DNA from: Dioscorea cayenensis subsp. rotundata
Lineage: Eukaryota; Streptophyta; Magnoliopsida; Dioscoreales; Dioscoreaceae
Direction: 5' to 3'
Assembly (NCBI RefSeq): GCF_009730915.1
Contig: NC_052481.1
Coordinates: forward strand, 17,852,386 to 17,916,385
Length of the DNA: 64,000 bases
Position 1 is the first letter of the stretch, and each line of letters starts with the position of its first letter. Under the pieces are notes generated by a model. It was not told the origin of the DNA and did no database searches. It saw only the letters and a program-made list of their open reading frames with translations. The translations under genes were made by a program, and so were the position numbers. Shown here piece by piece: positions 17,291-34,461 of the stretch.

Positions 17291-18011
17291 AAAATAATAA
17301 TAACAAAAAAATAAACACCAATAAAAATGTTTGTCACATAAAATGCCCTAGACGTTAGGACATGCAAATATAACCTTTGGTCAACGGGTATATCAAACAA
17401 GAATTTAGAGAAGAGAAAAACAAAATTCGGACATTTAATAATTCATATTAATAGATTAAGTTAACCACTCATTCACTAAATATATGGTTTTGACTTCAAA
17501 TAAATCCAAACAAAAGAATTCTATATAAAGTTCCACATGAATCCCACTCCTCAACACATCAATAACAATAATATTACTAAGATGGAAAGGAAATGGCATT
17601 TATCAGTACTATGAGAAAAGCTAGAAAAAAAAATAGTGTTACTACTATATTAGTTGCCAATAGAGGTCAAAAACTCGGAAAAAAAAAAGGGTTAGACTTA
17701 GGCCGGCCAAATAAAATTTTATCAAACTTCAACTGAGTCTATGGTTGTATTAGTAGCTTCACCTCAAACTAAAAAAATGAGGAACAATTAATTTTGATGA
17801 TGAACTGAATAAATTAAAATAATTATTGAAAATATGGTTTTAGAAAATAAATGAATAATAAAGAACATAATATTTAGAAAATTAATTAAAACAATACACA
17901 AACTTAACTACTACATATTTTTAAAATCAAATAAAAAAATATTAAAAAAATTAAAAGTTTATTATAAAAATAATAAATAAATAAATAAAAAAAGAAGTCA
18001 GCTGAAAACAC
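17291..18011. other. Intergenic AT-rich region upstream of BSK copy 2
   Basis: No gene is seen. From about 17880 the sequence (AACTTAACTACTACATATT and following AAATA runs) matches the upstream segments of copies 1 and 3, so it belongs to the duplicated gene unit. Confidence 0.5.
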
Positions 18012-18018
18012 TATAAAA
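18012..18018 (+). promoter_or_regulatory. TATA box of BSK copy 2
   Basis: TATAAAAGG lies about 122 bases before the ATG. The same CTATAAAAGGATGGACT context is found before copy 3, which supports it as the shared core promoter. Confidence 0.65.
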
Positions 18019-18139
18019 GGATGGACTGACCGAACAAGAACATCACCTCCATCATTCCCATTCCCTCTCTCTTTTGTTTGAACTTTGATCCCCAACCACC
18101 ACCCCAACTCATTCCCATTTCCCAACTCCCCCGCCGGCG

Positions 18140-21100
18140 ATGGGTTGCTGCATCTCCGCCCCCAAACAAGACGACGACGACCACCACCACCATGGCGCCA
18201 CCGTCACCAATGTCAATCCCCCCGGTCATCCGCCGTTGCAGCCCCCAACCGAGGAAACGGCGCCGTCGGAGACCCCAGACGAGGGAACAATGCGCTTCCC
18301 CCAGTACAATTTTGCGGAGCTAAGTGCGGCGACGGATGAATTCTCCCTCCAGAACGTACTCTCACAACTGATCGGCGATGAATTCCCGAGCTTCGTCTAC
18401 AGGGGCCGCCTTCATGGCGGCCAACAGATCGCCGTCAAGAGGTTCTGCAAGGACGCCTGGCCTGATGCCGAGGAGTTTAAGGTTCGTTCTTGTTTAAGTC
18501 CTTTTTTCTTGGTGATCTTGTTGTGATTCTTGGTGAGAAATTTGAAGTGGGGTTTTGTATTGTAGGAGGTGGCTACTGCAGTGGGACGGTTGAGACACCG
18601 GCGGCTTGTGAAATTGATTGGGTACTGCTGCCATGAGGATGAGCGGCTTCTTGTGGCGGAGTTCATGCCCAATGATACGCTCGCTACGCGTCTTTTCAAC
18701 CGTATGTTTGTTCTCCCTCGTACTTCTTGTTCTTGATTTGGTTCTATGTTGATTCTTTTTGCTATTTCTTAATGTGATTTGATTGAATGGAGTTTAGGAT
18801 TCTTTTTGAGTAGATTCTTTGTTATTTCTTGATGTCATGTGATTGAATGGAGTTTAAGATTGTTTTTAATTCACTGTTTGATGCTCTGGGCTTGAATCTG
18901 CTTTCAAAGCAGTTGTATGGGCTTGAATCTGGCTTACAAGGACTGATTAGAGATTAAAATAATTAATGTTTGGATATGTTAATAAAACTAACTAGAGCTT
19001 TATACCACCTCCACAGAATTCACAACAGCATCAATTCAGCAAAAATATGGCTGATAAGCCTCTGTTAGCATCCTTCATTTTTGGAAAAGCATTAGTGGGG
19101 CTAAATTGATTTTGATTTCCAACTGTGCATCACCATGACAAAGTTAGGGTCATAAAATATCTTTCTAATAGTGCGTCTCTTTAGAGTGTCCAAAATGGCA
19201 TCAGAAAACAGGATGGGATAGCTGTCCAAGTATCATGCTTTTTCTGGATACATGGGCCAGATAGCTCCTGTAATTTCTCCATTGGAAAGGACTTTCAAGT
19301 GAAGATAAGTCCATCTGGTTTACATAGAGTATGGCATTGCAGCTCCCCTTCACATTTTCTGCTGCTTGAAAGGTTTGGTGTGATAGTATGCTGGGCAAAT
19401 CTCTTTATACTCAAATTATACCCTGCTTTCATTATGTAGCATTGTAAACTAAAAGCTTTTTTTTTTTTTTCTGCAACCACCATTTGCAATTTTTTGAAAG
19501 AAGGTGATGCTTGTGTCTCCTTAGACAGATGAATTCTTCACCTTTGGTATTCATAATTTCCTTTTTTAGGTGTTGATGCTGCCCAGTTTTGCCCTATATT
19601 TGTCATGTTCTCAATTTTATCCACAGCCCACATCATAGACTTTTGAATAATATCCAAATTAGTTTTTTTTTATAAAGAAAATTTGAAAAATTAAGAATCC
19701 CCCCTTTACTCTTCTCATAAATCACCTCCTGTTGTATTCTTGTTCTTCCATACATCTTCCCAGTAAATCTTTCCCTATTGTAGATTTAACCCTAGTAGGC
19801 TGCTCCAAGCTCTTCATTGCTTTTTAGCCCTTAGTACGACCAATGGTTTTGATAGAATATGTTCAACAGTCTTCCAGCTAAGTTAAGAAAACAAACCCAA
19901 GGAGCTGCGTGTGGCAAAAGTTGCCCTGTATTTCTGAAAATTAAGTGTCAATTATTTTCACTATTTCTTCAAAAGTTTTAAAACCCTGATTCACTCGCCT
20001 GGCGTCTTTTCAACTGTATGTTTTCTTCTCCCTCGTACTTCTTTTTCTTGATTAATTTGGTTCTGTGTTGATTCTTTGCTATTTCTTAATGTAATTTGAT
20101 TGAATGGAGTTTAGAATTCTTTTTTAGTAGATTCTTCGTTATTTCTCGATGTGATTTTATTGAATGGAGTTTAGGATTCTTTTTAATTCACTGTTTGATG
20201 CTCTGGGCTTGAATCTGCTTGCAAAGCAGTTGTATGGAGCTGCATTGGTAGTTTTTTAATTCACTAGTTACAAATTTTTAAGACTAGTAAGCCAGAGTTT
20301 ATAAGGACTGATTAGAGAATAAAATAAATTAATGTTTGTATGTGTTAATAAAACTAACTAGAGCTATAAACCCAGATTTTTCTCCATCTTGTTCACAACG
20401 GCATCAATTCAGCAAAAATATGCTGAGAAGCCTCTTTTAGCACCCTTCTTTTTGGAAGAGCATTAGTGGGGCTTGATTGATTTTGTTTCCAACTGTGCAC
20501 CACCATGATAAAGTTAATCTTTCCTAGTGCATCTCTTTAGAGTGTCCAAAATGGCATCAGAAAACAGGATGGGATAGTTGTCAAAGCTTCATGCTTTTTT
20601 CTGGATACATGGGTCAAGATAGCTCCTGTAATTTCTCCATTGGAAAGGACTTTCAAGTGAAGATAAGTTCATCTGGTTTACCTAGAGTATGGCATTGCAG
20701 CTCCCCTTCAAATTTTCTGCTGCTTGAAAAGGTTTGGTGTAATAGTATGCTGGGCAATTCTCTTTATACTCAAATTGTACCCTGTTTTCATTATGTATCG
20801 TTGTAAACTAAGATTTTTTTTTTTCTGCGACTGCCATTTGCAATTTTTTAAAAGAAGATGGTGCTTGTGGCTCTTTAAGCCGATGAAATCTTCATTTTTG
20901 GTATACATAATTTCCTTTTTTAGGTGTTGGCCACACCCAGTTTGGCTCTTTATTTGTCATGTTCTCAATTTTAGCCACAGCCTACATCATAGACTTGCTC
21001 TTGTGTGTTGATGGTATATCTTTTTGCTTGATGTGTCTTCAATTTCATTTGTGTTTTTGTAGATTTTCATGTGCTTCTTTACGCTGATCAATTTTATTTC

Positions 21101-23809
21101 TTGAGATTGATAATGACAAGTTCCATAAACATCTTGTACAAATTTTTCATCATATTTTAAGATATTAAATGATTTTTTGATCATTTCTACAGTTAAATTT
21201 AAGACCATGGAGTGGTCTAGACGCTTGAGAGTCGCTTGCTATATAGCAGAAGTTTTGGAATATTGCAACATTGAAGGGCAAACTCTGTATCATGGCCTAA
21301 ATTCAAATAAAGTTGTCTTTGATGAGGTCATATTAGTAATTATTTTTAAAAGAAATACATCTTTCTTGAAGTATCTAGCTTGTGCAAGATTTTTCCTTTT
21401 CTTTCTTCTTTTATTTTATTTGGAGAAATTGCGCTTTTCTAACAAAAGAATTAAAAAATTCACGAAATTATGATGCATGTCTCCTCAAATGCGATTTTTT
21501 TGCAGCAATGTTGGATGTTGATGTTTTTGTTTTTTTTGCAGGCTGGCAATCCTTGTCTTTCTTGTTTCGATCTTGTGAAAAATAGTAGGGATGGTAGAAG
21601 TTACAACATTAACTTTGATTACATGCCTGCTTACATGCCTCCAGAGTGCTTAAATGGTATTGACCTACTATTGCTTGAAATTCATTTGTTTTAGCTGGCA
21701 AGCATATTTGGCCATGTTATTGTTGTTTGTATGTGCTCTGATTCTATTTTAGTAAAAAAGAAATTTATTAAGTAGTTGGCTTTATATTTTAATTAAAACT
21801 GTCATGTAATAAGTCTTAGCCAAATAATTGTGTGACGCCTTCCTACAAAAAGAAAAGAAATTAATTTCTTTTTCTTTTTGTAGGAATGGTCACTCCTGAA
21901 AGCGTGATATTCAGCTTTGGCATTGTGCTACAAGATCTACTAAGTGGAGAGCAAATTTCAAAAGATGATGTAAGGCTTATATACATGCCAGATATCTCAT
22001 ATATTAATTAATTTCTGGTTCTTTTCTTCTACTGATTCTCTTTTAGACAGGACTTTTTTTCAATTTTAAGCAAAGGAGTGAATCAGCAGCCAGTGCAATT
22101 CACTTTTCTATGAACCAAAAGCATCATAACTATGCACACCCAAATCTTGTTTTGCATTTGTGGACTTATATACAAAATAATTTGTGATCTTTTTATTATA
22201 ATCATGTTTTATGTTTCATGCTTTCCAGTCTCTAGAAATGATAATGGGTAAACAAATCCCTACCTGTATGGATTCTCGTCTGAATGGTGAATATTCCTGG
22301 AAAGATGCAACAGCTTTGAAGAAACTTGCTTCTCAGTGTTTGCAAAATAACCCGAAAGGACCGGCCCACTATAAAGGATGTTAATGCAGCTCTTGCACAA
22401 GTTCAAAGCAATACTGGGGTGAGCAACTTGTGATTTCATTTTTGATGGCTCTATATCTATGTTACCTGTGCGGCCTTTATTTTTTCCAAATGCATTTCTT
22501 GTCAAGCATGTTGTAAGCTTGCAGTTTCTAAATAACTTCAGCGTGGCCCTATGTGCTGTGATATGTATTCTATCATCTCTTGGAAAGCCAATCTCATAAC
22601 CTTCCCAATTTTGTCCTGAAATTAGTGATATTTGATGCTACTTTGTCGCATTCAATGCAGGCACTATCTAGTGCAATGCCAGGGACTCAGGGGCAAGATA
22701 AAACCGCACCAGAAACTCAGACGAAAGATAAAACCCCACTAATGCCGGGCTAGTCCCCAGCAAGATAAAACCCTACCAATTCCTCAACAGATTTCCTTTC
22801 CTATGGCTGAAGCTGTTACCAGAATGGACCTCACAGCCATTCATCAGATTCTGTTTTTGGCACACTACAAAGGTGATGTAGCAAGCAGGGAGGTATATAA
22901 CATTATCAATCATCTTCGTTAAATTATAAACTTGAGTTTCTTGGCCTCCTGTTAGTGTATAATTAATTACCTATCAAGTTTTGGAGAAGGGGTTCATAGC
23001 TGCTACTGTAAATAGAAAGAACTTGGTTTCATTCTATTGTGGATCCATTAAGGACTAATAGAAAAAAGACACCAAGGGAAGATGGAAAGTAAACATCAGC
23101 GTCTGAGTTCAGATTTAGAGTATATTTTCACACATTTAATCTGGGAAAAATCATGCTGATATAGGTTAAATGACTTGTATACGTTATTCATATATTTTAG
23201 CAATTATCCTAAGGTTCAATAATAGAACACCTATTAATAGTGAGAACTGTCACACATGAATCTCATCTACTATAATATATCTTATCAGATGTCATCAGTC
23301 AGTTTGATTTCCTCCTCCTTTTTTAGTTTTCTTTTCAGGACTGGCAAAAAATGAGAGAAATGCTGGAGGCTAGGAACAGAGGAGACTTGGCCTTCAATGA
23401 TAAAGATCTTAAGACAGCCATTGAGTGCTATTCTCAGGTAAATTTTTGTAGTTATGCATATCCTTGAAAATATGTGAAAAATAGAATAGAAATCATGCTT
23501 TTCATCTGATCTTGCAACTTTCTAAACATAAGGACTTGTTCTCTTATGTAGTTTCTAGATAAGGGAATATTAGTTTCAGCTACGGTGCATGTGAGAAGAA
23601 GCCTATGCTACCTCATGTCTGATCAACCTGACAAAGCCCTTCGTGACGCCATGCAAGCACAGCGCATTCAAGCAAATTGGCCTTTGGCATTCTACATGCT
23701 GGCAGTTTCCCTACGCCAGCTGAATATGAACAGGGATTCCACAAACATGTTGAATAAAGCAACTGCACTCGAAAAGCAAAGGCCGAGGAATAGCAGACTA
23801 GGCACTTGA
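18140..23809 (+). pseudogene. BSK: BSK-family kinase with TPR, copy 2 (B type), two frame breaks
   Basis: Nine exons can be followed: 18140-18481, 18566-18701, 21193-21326, 21542-21656, 21884-21969, 22229-22418, 22661-22892, 23339-23437 and 23552-23809. The start is MGCCIS. The kinase region keeps AVKRF but has YHGL for HRDL and Cys-Phe-Asp for DFG; exon 4 carries a 12-bp duplication giving YMPAYMPPE. Exon 6 is 190 bp instead of 189: an extra A near 22355 shifts the frame and stops at TAA 22382-22384. Exon 7 is 232 bp instead of 231 and carries TAG at 22751-22753. Exons 8 and 9 remain open and encode a good TPR region ending in EKQRPRNSRLGT, the expected family end. The kinase part could still be made as a truncated protein, but the full gene is broken. 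Confidence 0.85.
18689..20990 (+). repeat. 1.3-kb tandem duplication in intron 2 of copy 2, including the tail of exon 2
   Basis: The sequence CGTCTTTTCAAC at 18689 recurs at 20003, 1314 bases on. From there the two stretches match through TTGATTGAATGGAGTTTAG and GGAAAGGACTTTCAAGTG to TTTGTCATGTTCTCAATTTT. The second copy begins with about 30 bases of exon 2 (TTCACTCGCC then TCTTTTCAAC), leaving a stranded exon fragment with its own GTATG donor-like site. Copies 1, 3 and 4 have the segment once. Confidence 0.8.
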
Positions 23810-25772
23810 ATGTTCTCCGCACAAAGTACATGGCATCATATTTCTACATTTGCCAAAAGCCAAAAATTGGAGTAAATTTTTGCATCAGATACACATTACT
23901 TACATTGATTTGATGCAAGTTTTGTGTCTTACTCTTTGTTGGTGTATATAGATAACTGTGAATATGAATATCAAATTCCTGAGCTAATACATATGAATAT
24001 CAAAGTTGAGCTAGCTTGTGAAGGCTGTCGATGTGAGTGGCAATGACAGTCTTTTACGTTGATTAAGCCTTACCTACAGCCCAGAAAAGGGTTGCCGCCA
24101 GGGCTACACCTGCAGCAAATCATTTGAAGCTCCCATTTTCAAAATTCACTTCTTCGGCAACCCTGCAGGACGGCCAAACACAGTGATATGATATAATACA
24201 CAAGAGAAAATGATAAATCAGGAAATATCTATATATATATATTTTTCAGAAAAAATATATATAGAACGTTTGGGTAGCCATATATTATAGTGTTTTCTTA
24301 TAAAAATTTTAAAAACTGCAACGAAAAATTATCGCAACAAACATATATTTGGGAAGCTGTACAAGTACCCATGGTCCTCGGGAAGAATGGCAATAGTCTC
24401 ATGAGATTAGTAAGGTAACTAACTAATCAAAGTAGTTATTATGAAATTAACTGAAGACCATATAAAATCACATTGCTTGTAATGATCACAATTTCTTCTA
24501 TGAAAAATAATCAGAATAATCATCATAGCTATTACTACCCTTAGTAGCCTTCATGATGCAATCCTAAAATTGCAACAGTTGTTCCTCCACTAAATTCAGA
24601 AATAAATAGCAAAGATCAAGCACCACCAAAAAGGATTTCTTTAATATTCTCACAAAAGATCGTACAATCAAGAGAAGACCAGAGGCAAAGCTTGGAGATC
24701 TATCAAAAGGGAGTACAATCAAGAGTAGATCAGAGGTAAACCTGAAGATCTCTCAAGATGGGAACATTAACATTCATAAGTACACACAATCCATAGGAAA
24801 ATAAGAACAACAACAATATTGAAAATTAAACACAAATACTTAAAGACCAGGGGTTGTTCACCTGGAGATCTTCAGATGTAGTTCAGAGAACAAGGGAAAG
24901 GTAGGAAGAAGACAAGGAGAAGAAGGGATTCTTCAATCTAGATGATGTTCTCTTTCACTTCAGCAATTCTTATATTTTGATCATTGAATCCGGCCGAATG
25001 AAAACAATACCTTTGACCTCACAGTCAAACAGCAATAACAGTTCGGGGTAATTAATGTCTTTTCACTCTTCCGGATAACTCTTCACTCACATTGAATGTA
25101 CCGACATATCCCTGCCCCATGTGTGTACCAGAACCACTGCTTGGGGTTAACTTATGCAATTTCCCCTATTTCCCAATGTTCTTTCAGATATTCAGCAAGC
25201 ATTCTCCCTTTCAAAATTCTTCGTCAATTCTTCAGCTACTCTTCAGCATCTTCTTATCTTTTAATCAACTACTACTAATACTTAGGATTGCAACACTTCA
25301 CTACCATTCACTTCCCAAAACAATGACCCAGGGGTGATGATCACTGGTTTTCATTTACATAAAACCAAATATATCTTCAGAATTTTTACTTCATCATAAG
25401 CTTCAAATACAAAACAATGGTGTATATATGGAAGAACAAACAAATTGAACAAAAAGAGCAAATCCTTATAACTTACAACCAAAGAACCTTCCGAAGATTC
25501 TAAAGTGCCTTACCAAACAATTATTAAACAATCTTCATCCACAAAAGAAAGCATGACAAGAAAAACAACAATTCATAAATTAAATTTAAAAGAGAAAAAA
25601 AGAGCAATCGTGAATATGAAAAATAAGTAAGGTATTATACAACTAGCAATTAGAAGACAGGGAGCAAGTTCATTAGAACTAAAATGGCAAACCAAACAAC
25701 TATCAAAGATGAAAGATCTGTTGAGTGGAGAGAGATTATTTGAAAAATTATATTTATTAATCCAAACCGTCC
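23810..25772. other. BSK 3' UTR and unassigned intergenic DNA
   Basis: The first 150 bases match the 3' UTR of the other BSK copies. After about 24040 no BSK homology is seen. A possible broken exon on the minus strand lies at 24074-24162. The rest is AT-rich, with a TATATA run near 24230, and holds no supported gene. Confidence 0.5.
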
Positions 25773-26293
25773 CTAATCTTTGAACTTCTTGGTTATCATC
25801 TTTAAATCTCCAACACCGAAGCCTGTGGGACCTCACCTCACGAGCCATTTTGTGGAATATTTGGCTTGAACGAAATACTCGTATCTTTCAATTAATTGCC
25901 TTACCTTATTATTCTAATCTTTAAAGTTGCTAATGTGCTTCTTTCTTAGTTCTTAATAGCTGCAAGCAGTCAACAAGAATCTCTCAATGAAGCTACCCAG
26001 CGGATTAAGCGCTCTTTCAATTTCTTAAGCGCAAGAGTCTCAAACCAAAAGGGCGATTCAGACCATGAGTTAGCACAGGAGTAGGATACTCCATTAGATA
26101 GGTTGGCCCAGTCTGTGTTAAGACAGTGTTCTTCGCCAGCCTAGTTGTTGTTTATTTTCATGCTTTGTATTTTCTTATTTTATTTTTTTTATGCACCTCA
26201 CTTCTGGTGAGAGGACTTATTCTGTGTTACTTGTTTGTTTTTCTTTCATTAAAACTGTGGTTTATTCATATTTATTTCAATAAAAAGAAAAAC
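25773..26293 (+). mobile_element. 5'-truncated LINE, 3' tail only (LINE A)
   Basis: The + strand encodes the LINE C-terminal ILWNIW-LERNTRIFQLIALP motif near 25850, also found in the LINEs at 28.1 kb and 57.3 kb. It ends in AAAACTGTGGTTTATTCA and an A-rich stretch near 26290. The sequence TAATCCAAACC before the element (near 25760) recurs at about 26338, a possible target-site duplication displaced about 45 bases from the tail. Confidence 0.7.
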
Positions 26294-26344
26294 ATTCTCT
26301 TTCACTTACTTATCACTACTCCACTTTCCTATTTTTTTAATCCA

Positions 26345-26985
26345 AACCCTCCAAGAGTAGAGAATGCATTTATTCCGTCCTATCCATTGGGATCCAAAGC
26401 CACGTGCTTGGAGGAGTTCTAGAAGAAAATTCCAGTCTACCATGTCAAATGAGTTCGCAAAGTCTACTTTGACAATGTTGCTTGGCAACTTGCGTTTTTG
26501 CAGGCTAAAGATGGTTTCTTCAACGTTGACTACATTATCCAAGATGCAATGTCTTGCAATAAACGCCAATTGAGGTATGTCGATAAGAAAATCTAAAACT
26601 TTGTTGAGTCTTGAAGCAAGTGTTTTTGAAATGATTTTGATAGAGAAATTAATCAAACAATTCGCGAAAGTCTAGGGGCAGTTCAAGAGATTTCACTTTG
26701 GGAATGAAAAACAGATTAAGCCAATTGATGTGTTTGAAGTTGATTGTGCCATTATAGAAGTCTTGGCACGCACAATGAAGCAAGGTCGTTATTAATAATA
26801 GACCAGAACTTTTAGAAGAAGAAGACAAGGAAACTGTCAGGGCCGGGAGCTTTGTCAGCCCCAAAGAAAAGGTGGCATGTTTGATTTCCTCTAAGGAGAA
26901 AGGGCTTCCAGAGTCGACAAATCCACTCTAGATTTGTTGCCCACTAGCCTATCCCACTCGATTCTAAATCAAGAACTTTTGGAAC
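26345..26985 (-). mobile_element. LINE reverse-transcriptase fragment on the minus strand (LINE B, inverted part)
   Basis: Reading the minus strand from 26985 to 26345 gives the first half of a LINE reverse transcriptase: SPFSLEEI, a KAPGPDS-like block near 26840, INWLNLFFIPKV, then the 116-residue open stretch 26656-26306 with IISKTLASRLNKVL and VDFANSFDMVDWNFL. It stops before the YADD catalytic block. Its + strand neighbour at 27195 resumes in the reverse-transcriptase thumb. Confidence 0.8.
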
Positions 26986-27194
26986 TGAATTGAGATTGGA
27001 AATTAAAATATACGTGAGTGCATGTCCAATCTCCTTGGGACCCCCTCTATCCTAGAATAACATCTCTTACATCTCGAAAGGGATGGATGTTCACCATTCA
27101 TAAATATCTCTATACATGCATTAAAGCAAATTATGCGTTAAAAATATAAATATAATAATTTAATTAATTAAAACTGAAAGCAATTGGAGCTCCA

Positions 27195-28601
27195 AGGCTT
27201 CAAGACTGAACCAAGCTAATTGGAATGGTCAGATCTAGACTTTCACCTTGGAAAGCAATTTACCTCTTCTTAGGAGGCCATCTAACTCTTATTATCTCAA
27301 TTTTACCCATTGTTCCAGTCTACTGGATGTTAGTATTCAAATTACCAACCTGGATAATACTTGAAATTGATAAGATTAGAAGGGATCTTCTCTGGAAAGG
27401 ACCAGACCTTGGACCCAAAGGAGTCAGATTGGTAGCATGGAAGAGAATTTGTTGGCCTCGCCCAATGAGAGGCTGGGGAATTTTAACCTTCAGGAGTTCA
27501 ATAATGCTTTACTAGGGAAATGGTGGTGGAAGATCTACAATAATCCTAAAAGTTGCTGGGGCAAAATAATCAATGTCAACTATTTAGTTATATCCCAGCG
27601 TAGAGCTCTTTTCCAAAGCCCCCTAAGGAACAAATACTTCTTTTGGGCAGGAATTTTCTCATCTCTTTCCTCCTTCTGATCTTGCCTCTCAAAAATGGTT
27701 CAAAGTGGCAATAACACTTACTTCTGGCAATAACTTTCATCGATTTTCCACAATATTTCTCTAGAAGACATAACTCCTCTCCTGAACATAATTCCAGATG
27801 GTTTGAATGATTAGGAAGACCTTATTATGTGGACTTTTAAAAAAAGTGGAAACCTTCACAATCAAATGCTTCTACAATTTCCTAATAGATGGGGGATTAA
27901 GTAGCCCTTTATACTCAAACTTCTGGAAAGTTCATTGCCCTAGTAAGTAGAACACTTATTTTTAGAATGTGGCTATTCAGAGCGAATTTGGTCCTTCTTC
28001 AATTAACACTTGGGCTTCCACTCGTCTCCACCTTCAGTTTCCAAAATTTGGCCTTCATGGGTGTCCTCTCTAAATTCCACTCTTCGAACCCTCTACGACT
28101 TTATCACCAGATCCATCTTCTGGAATATTTGGATGGAGAGAAATAAACGCATATTTCAATTAATTGATCTTCCTTTTCATTCAGTTTGTTATAAAAATTG
28201 CTAATATGCTTCTTTTTTGGTTTTCCATAGCTTCAGATAGTCAGCAAAACTTTTAATGAAGCTTCCCAGAGGATTAAGCCTTCCCTTGACTTCATGAGCG
28301 CAAGAGCAGACAATCGTTATCGGCGAGTCAAACCCTACTGTGGCTCAGGAGTAGTTGACTAATTTATGCTCGGGCAAGCCTGTAACTCCAGACGGCAGTC
28401 TTCACCAACTTAGTTATCTTTCTTCCTTGTTTCTATCTTCTTTTCTCTTGTTTTGAGAGGCTCATCGCTGGTGAAAGCCTCAATCTCTTTTGTTCTTCTA
28501 TCTGTTTTGCCATGTTTCGTCCTTCTCTGGAGTTGTTGGATTCTTCTTCTTTCATCTAATAAAACAGTGATTTATCCATTTTTAAAAAAATAAATAAAAA
28601 C
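27195..28601 (+). mobile_element. LINE 3' half on the plus strand (LINE B)
   Basis: It begins in the reverse-transcriptase thumb (SRLSPWKAIYLFLGG near 27230, then LPIVPVYWMLVFKLP and WKRICWPRPMRGWGIL) and passes through the WLERN-type tail (FWNIWMERNKRIFQLIDLP near 28120). It ends at about 28560-28600 in AATAAAACAGTGATTTATCCA followed by A-rich sequence. Frames are broken in several places. The end lies about 190 bases upstream of the copy 3 TATA box. Confidence 0.8.
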
Positions 28602-28791
28602 AAATTACAGTTTTAACTGATATACATATTTTCAAAGTAAAATTAAAACCGTACACAATCTTAACTAATACATATTTTCAAATTAAAATAATAAAAAAAT
28701 CTAAAATAAATTAAAAATTTTATTATAAAAATAAATAAATAACCATTTTGATATATAAATAAATAAATAAAAAGAAGTCGGCGGGAAACAG

Positions 28792-28798
28792 TATAAAA
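28792..28798 (+). promoter_or_regulatory. TATA box of BSK copy 3
   Basis: TATAAAAGG lies about 115 bases before the ATG at 28913, in the same GTATAAAAGGATGGACT context as copy 2. Confidence 0.65.
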
Positions 28799-28912
28799 GG
28801 ATGGACTTTTTCTCAAAAAAAGAAAAAAAGTGAACAAGAACAGTGATCGTCGAACAAGAACAGTGATCATCTTCTCCGAGCTCATCACATTTCCCCAACT
28901 CCCCCTCCGGCG

Positions 28913-33430
<4,518 letters not shown>

Positions 33431-34340
33431 AACCACACCAATGAGCGTGGGAGACTTAGAAGCAAAATAAAACCTAACTTTTTTGGGGAACTCAGAAGCA
33501 AGATAAAACCTCACTTTTCCGGGAACTCACAAGGTGCACAACATCACCTTTCCACATTTGCCAAAAGCCAAAAATTGGAGTAAATTTTTGCATCAGAAAC
33601 GCCTATTACTACATTGATTTGATACACCAGTTTTGTGTTTTTTTCTTTGTTGGTGTATCTAGATAAGTGTGGATGTCCTTTGTTGGTGTATATAGATGAG
33701 TGTAAATATGAATATCAAATTTCTGAGCTACTACATAACTTCGGTTATCCTACATAGAGTTCAGCTTTGCCATCAATGAAGAGGTTCATAACTTCCTCCC
33801 CATCAACGGTCCCCTTTTCAATGAGATGTTGAGCTACTTTGTGAAGGATGTGTGAATGATATATGATAGTACTCTTGGCCCTTGAATAAACCTTATTCTA
33901 CCAGTTCCCCCACCTCGATCAGTGTCATATCTGCTGCATCTGCAGTTGCCATTGAATCATACAGTCTATCTTAATCAGAATCAATTGGCACTCATTAAAA
34001 CAATTATTTTCATTTACCACTCATCCCAACTAATCTTATTGAAAAAACTATGATTCTAGTCTAACAAATTATCCCAACAAATTACTCAAATAAAAACAGA
34101 TTGGTGTTCAGGTATACAACTAAATGATAATAATAATCTTGTTACTTTCAGTATTTTTACATGTAAGACATGATGCTCAGTTTTACTAGAAGATATACAG
34201 AAGAAGCCATTGGTTTCTCTGTTCGTAGTGGTTGCATATGTATGCATGATTAGATGTTATATTTGAATGTCTGTGTATTGTCTCTATGTTGTGTCGGTGA
34301 CTTTGACTTACTTGTGTAACTCTTATGTGTTTCAATCTAG

Positions 34341-34348
34341 TATAAAAG
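34341..34348 (+). promoter_or_regulatory. TATA box in the 5' LTR of copia 3
   Basis: TATAAAAG in AT-rich context lies about 115 bases before the nested insertion and about 160 element bases before the primer-binding site. It fits an LTR promoter. Confidence 0.4.
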
Positions 34349-34461
34349 TTGTTAGTTGAATATTTTGCCAACTCTTTGTATCTGTTCTTCTTCCTCCTCG
34401 TGTTCGTGTGTGTGGAGAGATCACCAGAGAGAACCATTGTGTGTGAGAGAGAGGAAAAGAT

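Noticed and set aside
18078..18339. Two extra open frames over exon 1 of BSK copy 2
   Set aside because: Shadow frames in a GC-rich exon, rich in Arg and Pro; the MGCC frame matches the paralogues.
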